This document shows positions 33,220 through 41,244 of a DNA stretch of 64,000 bases, piece after piece. This DNA comes from Nonomuraea cavernae (GTDB taxonomy: Bacteria > Actinomycetota > Actinomycetes > Streptosporangiales > Streptosporangiaceae): the NCBI RefSeq assembly GCF_014646355.1, contig NZ_BMNH01000027.1, positions 43,911 through 107,910 on the forward strand, given 5' to 3'. Below the pieces are notes generated by a model that did no database searches, was not told the DNA's origin, and saw nothing but the letters and a program-made list of their open reading frames with translations. Within the stretch, counting starts at the first letter, position 1. Each line of letters starts with the position of its first letter. Position numbers and translations under genes: made by a program.

Positions 33220-34634
33220 CGGGGGCGCTCCACGGCCGACTCGTCCACGGGGCCGGCCGGCGGCGGCTCGACCGGCTCAACCGGTTCGTCCGGCTCGCCC
33301 GGCTCGTCCGCCGTGGGCGGCGTCTCGATCGGGACCGAGACCAGTCGCGCCGCGATCGCGCCGATCGCCGTCAGCGCGAACGGGTACACGCATAAGTACA
33401 CCCGGAAGGCGAGCCCGGGGTCGGCGCCGGGATCGTCGCCCGAGTTGTAGCCGAAGAACACGCCCAGCGAGGTGAGCGCGAGCCCGGTCACGATCCCGTT
33501 GAGCCGGCCGAAGAAGCCGAACGCGGACAGGAAGAGCCCTTCGCGGTGCTCCCCGTTGCGCGCCGCGTCGGCGTCGAGCACCCGCGCGACGATGAGGTCG
33601 TTCGTCGCGAGCATGCCCGACCAGCCGGCCCCGACGAGCACCCCGGCGGCGATCGCGGTCACGAGATCGGTGGCGAAGAACAGGGCCGCGAAACTCACCG
33701 CGAGGACGGCGAAGGCGAGCCGCCAGGTCCACAGGGCGCCGCGGCGCGCGACGACGCGCGTCCACACCACGAGGCCGGCCACCGAGACGAGGATGACGAT
33801 GCCCTGCAGGTAGAGCGCGTTCCCGACCGGGAGCCCGAGCGAGTAGCGGACGTACAGCTGGATGCCCGAGAGCACGAGCGCCATGGCCACCCCGTAACAG
33901 GCGCCGGTGAGCCCCACCGTCCAGAACATCGGGTTGCGCACGATCGACAGCACGCTGGGCAGCAGCCGGGGCCGCTCGCGGGTGGAGTAGCGGGGCCGCT
34001 CTCGCGCGCTGAGCGCCATGAACACGATCACGACGAGCGCGATCGCGCCGTAGATGATCGCGGTGGTCCGGAAGCCCTGGGTGGATTCCTCGGTGCCGAA
34101 CACCTGGGTCGTGAGCAGCGGGGTGACCGCGAGCGAGATCACGAGCGCCACCAGCTGGAAGCCCTGGCGCAGGCCGTTGGCCACGGCGCGGTCGCGCTCC
34201 CTCGGGTAGAGCTCGGGGAGCAGCGCGCCGTAGTTGGCGTTGAGCATCGAGTCGAACGCCTCGCACAGGATCGCGAACACCGCGAACCACAGCACGAGGC
34301 CGATGCCCCGCAGAGAGGCCGGCGCGGAGAAGAACGCGATCATGCAGGCCACGAGCATCGGCGCGCCGACGAGCAGCCACGGGCGGCGCCGCCCGAACCG
34401 GGTGCGGGTGCGGTCGGACAGGTGGCCGAGCAGCGGGTTGTCGAGCGCGTCGATGACCGCGTAGACCACCATGACCACGCCGTAGGCGCGAACGTCGAGC
34501 CCGAGGATGTCGACGTAGAAGAGGATCATCGATCCCTTGATCATGTTGATCGGGATGGAGGTGCCGAACATCCCGATGGCGTAGCGCCACGCGGGAGTCC
34601 GCTCCTGGGCGGAGGCCGTGCCGGGCTGGGACAC
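33216..34634 (-). CDS. GPH-type sugar/cation symporter (MFS)
   Basis: A 472-residue transporter with about 12 membrane segments of the glycoside-pentoside-hexuronide family. Landmarks are DALDNPLLGHLSDRTRTRFG near the second loop and GRRRPWLLVGAP after it. The C-terminal tail is a Pro/Glu/Val-rich linker (EPDEPVEPVEPP). The GTG at 34634 is preceded by AAGGAAGG at good distance. It forms a two-gene operon with the deacetylase and is divergent from a TetR regulator, which likely controls it. Confidence 0.87.
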   Translation of the reverse strand: MSQPGTASAQERTPAWRYAIGMFGTSIPINMIKGSMILFYVDILGLDVRAYGVVMVVYAVIDALDNPLLGHLSDRTRTRFGRRRPWLLVGAPMLVACMIAFFSAPASLRGIGLVLWFAVFAILCEAFDSMLNANYGALLPELYPRERDRAVANGLRQGFQLVALVISLAVTPLLTTQVFGTEESTQGFRTTAIIYGAIALVVIVFMALSARERPRYSTRERPRLLPSVLSIVRNPMFWTVGLTGACYGVAMALVLSGIQLYVRYSLGLPVGNALYLQGIVILVSVAGLVVWTRVVARRGALWTWRLAFAVLAVSFAALFFATDLVTAIAAGVLVGAGWSGMLATNDLIVARVLDADAARNGEHREGLFLSAFGFFGRLNGIVTGLALTSLGVFFGYNSGDDPGADPGLAFRVYLCVYPFALTAIGAIAARLVSVPIETPPTADEPGEPDEPVEPVEPPPAGPVDESAVERPR

Positions 34635-34810
34635 GCGATCACCTTCCTTGCTCGTGCCGAGGCGGTGCGCGGCGCTACTTTCGCACTCGAAGCGGAGCGG
34701 CGCCACCCCCGCGCTCGAGCGCGATCGGCCCGGGAGTGCCGCGGCGGTGATGCTTCCAGAAGAAGATCGGCGACAGCTTGCGCCGGGGATGATCATGGTT
34801 CTAAGTTAGG

Positions 34811-34827
34811 CTCCGTAACTTACGGAG
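34811..34827. promoter_or_regulatory. Palindromic TetR-type operator
   Basis: CTCCGTAACTTACGGAG is a perfect 8-bp inverted repeat around one central base, in the divergent region between the transporter and TetR genes. It includes the GGAG used to start tetR translation nine bases downstream. Occupation by the TetR product would block both transcription and the ribosome site of its own gene. Confidence 0.6.
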
Positions 34828-34835
34828 GTCATCCC

Positions 34836-35501
34836 ATGAGGACCGGCGGGCGTACGGCCAGCTTCACCCTTCGTGACGTGATCGAGGCCGGGACGCGCAT
34901 CGGCCTCGTCGAGTTGAGCGTGCAGAGTGTGGCTGACGCGCTCGGCGTCACGACAGCGGCGATCTACCGCCATGTGCCGAGCCGTTCGGCGCTGGAGCGT
35001 CTGGTCGGCGAGGCGATCCTGGAGAAGCTGACGCTGGTCGACGACCCCGCCGAGCCGGCCGTCGCCCATCTGGTCGGCTTCGCCGCGCAGCTGCGGCGCT
35101 TTACGCTCGGCCATCCGGGCACGGCGGAGTACATGCAGCGACTGTTCCCGCGCGGACCGTCGGGCATCCGGCTTCTGGAGCACCAGATCACCGCCTTGGG
35201 CCGGCGCGGGTACGACCCGCCCGCCGCCGTCGTGCTCTCCTCCTCGATCGCCGCCCTGGCCATCGGCGCCACCGTGGCCGAGCAGGCGCGGGCGACCCTC
35301 CTCGCCCCCTCGGCCGCAGAGGAGACGCAGGCCGCGATGGCCGCGATGGCCGAGTCCGCGCTCCTGCGGCAGGCCAACGCCGGCATCCCCGCCCACACCG
35401 CGGAGGACTACTTCGTATTCATGATCACTGCGTCCGCCGAGGGGCTGGTCGCCCAGCTCCCGCCCGGCCGGCCGGTCACGGTCCTGAGGACGGCGTCCTG
35501 A
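34836..35501 (+). CDS. TetR-family transcriptional regulator
   Basis: A 221-residue regulator. The N-terminal HTH (about 10-55) contains LSVQSVADALGVTTAAIYRH and the C-terminal part is an all-helical ligand domain of the TetR_C type. It is divergent from the transporter/deacetylase operon with a perfect palindrome between them, so local repression of that operon is the likely job. The effector is unknown. The ATG at 34836 follows GGAG. Confidence 0.87.
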   Translation: MRTGGRTASFTLRDVIEAGTRIGLVELSVQSVADALGVTTAAIYRHVPSRSALERLVGEAILEKLTLVDDPAEPAVAHLVGFAAQLRRFTLGHPGTAEYMQRLFPRGPSGIRLLEHQITALGRRGYDPPAAVVLSSSIAALAIGATVAEQARATLLAPSAAEETQAAMAAMAESALLRQANAGIPAHTAEDYFVFMITASAEGLVAQLPPGRPVTVLRTAS

Positions 35502-35532
35502 ACGCCGGAAGGCACGATGCCGAGGAGGTCCG

Positions 35533-37107
35533 GTGCCCGAACCACTGACTCTGCTTCCGGAAGATCCCGCCGCCGTCGGGCCGTACCATCTGGTGGGGCG
35601 GCTCGGGACAGGCGGGCAAGGGGTGGTCTACGCGGGCCGCGGCCCCGACGGCGCGCTCGTCGCGGTCAAGCTGCTGCATTCGCACCTGATCACCGACGAC
35701 GGCGCCCGGACCCGGTTCCTGCGCGAGGTGCGGACCGCCAGGCGGGTGGCGCCGTTCTGCACGGCGCAGATGCTCGACTCCGGCTTCGTGGGGGCCAGGC
35801 CGTACATCGTCAGTGAGTTCGTGGACGGGCCATCCCTGCAGGAGTCGGTCAAGGAGAACGGGCCGCGCGGCGCGGCGGCGCTGCAGCGGCTGGCGATCAA
35901 CACCGCGACGGCGCTGGCCGCGATCCACGCGGCCGGGGTGGTGCACAAGGACTTCAAGCCGGGCAACGTGCTGCTCGGTCCCGACGGGCCCGTGGTGATC
36001 GACTTCGGCATCGCCAAGGCCCTGGATCTGAGCCAGTCGGTCGTCAACAGCCAGCCCATCGGCAGCCCCGCCTACATGGCGCCCGAGCAGATCGCGGGCG
36101 GCGCCGTGGGGCCGCCCGCAGACCTGTTCTCCTGGGCCGCGACCATGTACTACGCGGCCACGGGACGGCGGGCCTTCGACGGCGACGGCATCCCCGCCAC
36201 GCTGCACGCGGTCCTGCAGACCGAGCCCGATCTGAGCCCGTTCGAGGGGCCGCTGCGGCGGCTGCTGCAGGAGTGCCTGGCCAAGGACCAGGCGCGGCGG
36301 CCGACCGCCGCCCAGGTGGTCGAACACCTCCGTGCGCTGCCGGTCCCCGTCTGGCAGGACACCGCCACCAGCGGCCTCGCCGCGCACTCCCCCAGCGGCC
36401 ACGCCCGCGCTGGACACTCCCCCACCTTGAGATCCGCCGGCCGCCGTACGCTCGCCGTCGCTTCGACGGCAGCCGCCCTGTTCATCGCCGCCGGCGTCGG
36501 CATCGGCGTCTACGCCCTGTCGCCCGCCACCGCACAGCAGCAGAGGGCTGCGGCGGGACCGACGCCGAACGCCTCGGTTCCGTCGTCGGCCTCCCCGTCC
36601 ACGACCGCGTCCGTGTCCGCGTCCGTCTCCCCGTCCGCGTCCGCCGCGCACGAGGTGGTCGCCGAGAAGACGCCGGGCAAGGCGACCGGCCTCGTTCCGG
36701 CCTCCCCCTCCAAGAGGCCCCGCAAGTCGACGACCGCGCCCGCCCCCGACCTCGACTCGACGCCGGGCAGCAGCCCCACCGTCGCGCCGAAGACGCCCAG
36801 GGCGACACCCACGTCCACGCGCCGGTCGCCCTCCAGCCAGGCGACCGGCCGCGAGCAGCCCTCCGCCAAACCGTCCGTCCAGCCTTCCACGGGCACGGTG
36901 ACGTGGCTGGACGCCAGCGAGTACTGCAAGTCGCTGGGGTTCTCGGCCTCGTACACCGGAGGCTGGTCCAGCATGCGCTGCCCAAGAAGCGACACGCAGA
37001 TCACAGTGACGGCGCTGTGCCAGTGGAAGTATCCGGCCTACGGCAACGCCGTGGGCGTCCCGCCGGCCAACTCGTACATGACGACAGCCACCTGCAACCT
37101 GTCCTGA
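35533..37107 (+). CDS. Membrane Ser/Thr protein kinase with Cys-rich external domain
   Basis: A 524-residue PknB-type kinase. The catalytic domain has GTGGQGVVYAG (P-loop), Lys46 in VAVKLL, HKDFKPGN with catalytic Asp140, and DFG at 157-159. HRD is replaced by HKD. A transmembrane helix (about 300-325) is followed by a long Ser/Thr/Pro-rich external linker. The C-terminal module of about 65 residues has four Cys and is not a PASTA repeat. It may sense an external or wall signal. The GTG at 35533 follows AGGAGG. Confidence 0.88.
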   Translation: MPEPLTLLPEDPAAVGPYHLVGRLGTGGQGVVYAGRGPDGALVAVKLLHSHLITDDGARTRFLREVRTARRVAPFCTAQMLDSGFVGARPYIVSEFVDGPSLQESVKENGPRGAAALQRLAINTATALAAIHAAGVVHKDFKPGNVLLGPDGPVVIDFGIAKALDLSQSVVNSQPIGSPAYMAPEQIAGGAVGPPADLFSWAATMYYAATGRRAFDGDGIPATLHAVLQTEPDLSPFEGPLRRLLQECLAKDQARRPTAAQVVEHLRALPVPVWQDTATSGLAAHSPSGHARAGHSPTLRSAGRRTLAVASTAAALFIAAGVGIGVYALSPATAQQQRAAAGPTPNASVPSSASPSTTASVSASVSPSASAAHEVVAEKTPGKATGLVPASPSKRPRKSTTAPAPDLDSTPGSSPTVAPKTPRATPTSTRRSPSSQATGREQPSAKPSVQPSTGTVTWLDASEYCKSLGFSASYTGGWSSMRCPRSDTQITVTALCQWKYPAYGNAVGVPPANSYMTTATCNLS

Positions 37108-37162
37108 CCGCTCATCCATCAGGGACAAGGCTCCGGCCCTGAACGGATCGGAGCCTGCCGGA

Positions 37163-39310
37163 TCATCCCCGTGCCGCTCCGGAACGGGGCGAGCCGGTGA
37201 TCTTCGCTGCCCGCGAGCGCCCGGGAAGCGGCAGCGTGGCCTCCACCTGTGTCCCCGGGCCGGCGCCGGCCGGGGTGATCAGGCAGGTGCCGCCCAGCTC
37301 GGCCGCGCGCTCGCGCATCGAGGCGAAGCCGACGCCGGAGCGGCGGTGGCGGGGCAGCCCCTTGCCGTCGTCACGCACCCGCACGACCAGCGCGTCCTCG
37401 GAGCAGGCCAGCGTGACGGTGGTGCGGGTGGCGTCGGCGTGCTTGCGCACGTTGGTCAGCGCCTCCTGGGCGATCCGGTACGCCGCCACCTCCACCGCCG
37501 CCGGCAGGTCGCGGGTCTCGCCCTCCGTCTCGACCTGGACGGGTGGGCCCGGCTTCTCGGCGAGCGCCCGCACCGCTCCGAACAGGCCGAGGTCGTCCAG
37601 GCTGGGCGGGCGCAGGCCGTAGACCAGCTCGCGGACCTCCTGGCTGACCGTGTCCATGCTGCCGCGCAGGTCGCGCAGCATCCGGTCGGCCGCGGACGGC
37701 ATCTCCCGCAGGCGCAGCTGGGCCATGGTCAGCGACATCGACATGTGGGTGAGCGCCTGGCCGAGGCCGTCGTGCAGGTCGCGGCGGAGCCGGCGCCGCT
37801 CCTCCTCACGCGCGTTCAGGATGCGCTCCCGGGAACGCTGCAGGTCGGCCGTCATCAGCACGGCGTGCGCGACGTCCGCGACGTGCAGGGTCGCGGTCCT
37901 GATCAGCCGCTCGGTGTAGGCGGCGGAGAAGCGGCGCGGGCCGGGCGGCCCGATCAGCATCCGGCCGACCGGCTCGCCATGCCACACCAGTGGTACGACG
38001 CGCGGCTCCGGACCGACCTGGCCGAGCTCCACCCGCATGCCCGCCGTGCCGGCCTCGACGACGACGCCGGTCACGCCCAGGCCGTCGTGCACCACCGCCG
38101 TGACCGCGGCCAGCGCGTTGACCGGCTCGGTCTCGCCGGCCTCGCGCGCCAGTCTCCTGGCCAGTTCCTCGGGCCGGCCGTGCTCGCCGTACAGCATCAC
38201 GTCGGTGATGCGGCGCAGACGGGTGCGCAGCGGCTGGAAGCACGCGCCCGCCACCAGGGCTGCGGCCAGCCCCGCCACCTGGTCGTAGCCCGACACCAGC
38301 AGCGCGGCCAGGGCGCCGACGCCGAAGTACACCGCGCCGACCGCGGCGATCAGACCGGCCGCGATGACGGTCCGGCTGATGACGGTGTCGATGCCGTACA
38401 GGCGGTACTGCAGCACCGCGAACGCGATTGCCACCGCGATCAGCGCGGTCCAGATCGTGGCCGGCAGCCAGTAGTCGTCGCCGAGCAGCACGAACAGCGT
38501 GTAGACGACGAACGCGCTCAGCGGCCAGGCGATCTGCCTGCGCGCCGTCGAGGAGGCGTGCCGCAGACGTACCAGCAGAGAGATCACGGCCAGCACCACA
38601 CAGGCGTTGATCAGCACGACCAGTGAGCTCGCCAACGCCGGATGGTAGGGGGCCAGGGCCTCGATCGCCAGGGGATTCGGGATGACCTCCGGCCAGCGGT
38701 AGGTGCTCGCGGGCGGGGTCGGCCGCACGATGTTGCGCACGCCCTCGACGAGGGTCACCGCCACACCGGCGATGGCCACCGGCAGCCAGCGGCGCGAGGG
38801 CAGGCGGTCGTCCGGTGAGAGCAGCGGTATGAGGATCCCCAGCGTGCAGGCCCCGGCCGTCCAGCCCGTGATCGCCAGGACGCGCAGCCAGCCGGCGCTC
38901 TCCAGGTCGCCCGCCGCCGCCTGCGCGAACTGCAGCCCGGTCATCATCACGTTGACCGCGCAGCCGAGGCCGCCGGCGCACATCAGCCAGGCCAGCCTCA
39001 GACGGGGACGGTACGCGATCAGGAACGCGCCGATCAGGGGGAACGTCAGGCCCGCGCCGTGGTCGGGCGCCATGGGCGGCCACGGCGCCCACTCGTCCGG
39101 CAGGGACGACTGGATCGCGGTGCCGGCCACGGTCAGCGACACCGACAGCACGGCCAGCACCGCGGACACCCCTCGCGCCCACGTCGATCGCGGGGCGGCG
39201 CCCGGCGCGCCGCCCCCGCCCCCGGCCATCAGCGGATCGTCGCGGACGGTGTCGAGCGCGCCCACGACCCGGGCGTCATCGTTGCCGTCTGCCGCGCGGG
39301 TCACGCTCAC
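37163..39310 (-). CDS. DesK/NarX-type histidine kinase, orphan
   Basis: A 715-residue sensor kinase. About eight membrane helices (residues 45-350) precede a GAF-like region, a HisKA_3 dimerisation domain with DLHDGLGQALTHM (phospho-acceptor His) and a HATPase domain (ALTNVRKHADA, DDGKGLPRHR). Such kinases pair with NarL-type response regulators, but none is adjacent. The GTG at 39310 lies inside the end of the helicase gene (35-bp overlap). An ATG at 39229 is an alternative start. Its partner is probably encoded elsewhere. Confidence 0.86.
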   Translation of the reverse strand: MSVTRAADGNDDARVVGALDTVRDDPLMAGGGGGAPGAAPRSTWARGVSAVLAVLSVSLTVAGTAIQSSLPDEWAPWPPMAPDHGAGLTFPLIGAFLIAYRPRLRLAWLMCAGGLGCAVNVMMTGLQFAQAAAGDLESAGWLRVLAITGWTAGACTLGILIPLLSPDDRLPSRRWLPVAIAGVAVTLVEGVRNIVRPTPPASTYRWPEVIPNPLAIEALAPYHPALASSLVVLINACVVLAVISLLVRLRHASSTARRQIAWPLSAFVVYTLFVLLGDDYWLPATIWTALIAVAIAFAVLQYRLYGIDTVISRTVIAAGLIAAVGAVYFGVGALAALLVSGYDQVAGLAAALVAGACFQPLRTRLRRITDVMLYGEHGRPEELARRLAREAGETEPVNALAAVTAVVHDGLGVTGVVVEAGTAGMRVELGQVGPEPRVVPLVWHGEPVGRMLIGPPGPRRFSAAYTERLIRTATLHVADVAHAVLMTADLQRSRERILNAREEERRRLRRDLHDGLGQALTHMSMSLTMAQLRLREMPSAADRMLRDLRGSMDTVSQEVRELVYGLRPPSLDDLGLFGAVRALAEKPGPPVQVETEGETRDLPAAVEVAAYRIAQEALTNVRKHADATRTTVTLACSEDALVVRVRDDGKGLPRHRRSGVGFASMRERAAELGGTCLITPAGAGPGTQVEATLPLPGRSRAAKITGSPRSGAARG

Positions 39311-40970
39311 GGCGGACGTTCGGTCTCCTGCCCTTGATCGTGCTGCGCCGGAGGGCGTCGATCACCTCGTTGGCCGCGGCCTGCGGCACCTCCACCAGCG
39401 AGAACCGTTCGGCGATCTCGATCGCGCCGATGTCGCGCCCGCTCAGGCTGGACTCGCCGGCTATCGCGCCGACCAGGTCCTGGGGCCTGATGCCCGCGCT
39501 GCGGCCCAGGCTGAAGAAGAGGCGTTCCATGCCGCCCGCCGGCGCGCGGTGGGATCGCTCGCCGTCGGGGGCGGCCTCCCGCTGCCCGCGCCGCTTGTCC
39601 ACGGGCCGCACGGTGATCTCGGGGATCTCCTGCTCGTCGAGCGTGGCGCCACTGGCCTCGTGCGCCAGCTTGACGGCGGCGAGTGCCACCTCCATGAGGT
39701 CGAACTCGTCGGTGAGCGACTCGACCACGGCGTGGAAGGGCTCCAGGTCGTCCTGCAGCAGGCATTCCTCCAGCGCGGCACGGGTCAGCTCCATCCGGCG
39801 CGCCTGGAGGTCGGCGACGGTGGGCAGCCTCTCCACCGGGATCCGCTGTCTGGTCACCCGCTCGATCGCCTTGAGCATGCGGTGCTCGCGCGGCTCCACC
39901 AGGGTCAGCGCCACCCCTTCGCGGCCGGCGCGGCCCACCCGGCCGATGCGGTGCACGTACGCCTCGGGCGCGGACGGGACGTTGTAGTTGACGACGTGGG
40001 TGAGTTGTTCGACGTCGAGGCCACGCGCGGCCACGTCGGTCGCGATGAGCAGGTCGGCGGTCCCGGCCCGCAGGCGTGACATGACCCGGTCGCGCTGCTC
40101 CTGCTCCATGCCGCCGTGCAGGGCCTCGGCGCGGTGGCCGCGGCCGTTCATGGTCTCGGTGAGCTGGTCGACCTCCTCACGGGTGCGGCAGAAGATGATC
40201 GCGGCCGTCGGCGCCTCGATGTCGAGCAGGCGGCCGAGCGCCGCGGGCTTGTGCGCCCTGGCGACCAGGTAGGCGCTCTGCTCCACCAGCGGGGTCGTCT
40301 GGCGGCCCTCCGCCGCCGCGTGCCCCATCTCTATCCGCACCGGGTCGTTCAGGTGACGGCGGGCGATGCCGTCGATGCGCGGCGGAAGCGTCGCGGAGAA
40401 CAGCACGGTCTGGCGGCTTTCGGGGGTCGCCGCGAGGATCGCCTCGATGTCGTCGGCGAACCCCATGTCGAGCATCTCGTCCGCCTCGTCCAGCACGACC
40501 GTGCGCAGCCCCTCCAGGTCGAGCGTGCCGCGGCCGATGTGGTCGAGGGCCCGGCCCGGGGTCGCGACCACGACGTCCACCCCGCGCTTGAGCGCCTGCA
40601 ACTGCCGCCCGATGGGCGCACCGCCGTAGATCGGCAGGACGCGGGCACCCAGCGCGCGGCCGTAGCGATGGAACGCCTCCGAGACCTGGATGGCCAGCTC
40701 GCGCGTGGGCACGAGCACCAGCGTCACGGGCCCGGCGCCATCGCCGGGCCGCGACATGCGCTGCAGCATGGGCAGCGCGAACGCCGCGGTCTTGCCCGTG
40801 CCCGTCGCCGCCTGGCCGAGCAGGTCACGCCCCTGCACCAACGGTGGGATCGCCTCCCACTGGATCGGGGTGGGCTCTTCGTACCCCAGCGCGGACAGGA
40901 CGTCCAGGAGCTCGGCTCGGAGCCCCAGATCGGCGAAGGTACCCTCGCCACCGGTCGCGTTCATGCTCAT
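39276..40970 (-). CDS. DEAD-box ATP-dependent RNA helicase (DeaD/CsdA-like)
   Basis: A 564-residue helicase with all family motifs: Q motif PTPIQWEAIP, AATGTGKT, VPTRELAIQ, VLDEADEMLD, SATLP and HRIGRVGRAGR. The C-terminal 80 residues (GGMERLFFSLGRSAGIRPQD) form a DbpA-type RNA-binding domain. It helps unwind structured RNA in ribosome assembly or cold adaptation. The ATG at 40970 has GGAG just upstream. Confidence 0.95.
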   Translation of the reverse strand: MSMNATGGEGTFADLGLRAELLDVLSALGYEEPTPIQWEAIPPLVQGRDLLGQAATGTGKTAAFALPMLQRMSRPGDGAGPVTLVLVPTRELAIQVSEAFHRYGRALGARVLPIYGGAPIGRQLQALKRGVDVVVATPGRALDHIGRGTLDLEGLRTVVLDEADEMLDMGFADDIEAILAATPESRQTVLFSATLPPRIDGIARRHLNDPVRIEMGHAAAEGRQTTPLVEQSAYLVARAHKPAALGRLLDIEAPTAAIIFCRTREEVDQLTETMNGRGHRAEALHGGMEQEQRDRVMSRLRAGTADLLIATDVAARGLDVEQLTHVVNYNVPSAPEAYVHRIGRVGRAGREGVALTLVEPREHRMLKAIERVTRQRIPVERLPTVADLQARRMELTRAALEECLLQDDLEPFHAVVESLTDEFDLMEVALAAVKLAHEASGATLDEQEIPEITVRPVDKRRGQREAAPDGERSHRAPAGGMERLFFSLGRSAGIRPQDLVGAIAGESSLSGRDIGAIEIAERFSLVEVPQAAANEVIDALRRSTIKGRRPNVRRERDPRGRRQR

Positions 40971-41244
40971 CTCCGACTCCTCACGAACTCCCGCTCATCC
41001 CTGCCACCGGTCATCTCCCGGGAAGGGCTCCGACGCACCCCGCCCCCTGTGCGCTGTCCGGCGACAGGCCGGTGCGGGGAGCATCGCGGTGCGGACTCGT
41101 CCCCGCCGAACACGGCCGGCGTGACCCTCAAGTCGACTCCGATTTTACGGTGATTTCGCAGGCGACGGGCCCGCCCACCCTGAGTGACGATCAACGACTC
41201 AGGGTAAAGGGCGGATCGACGGTCCCCCCGGTCTTGGAGTGCGC

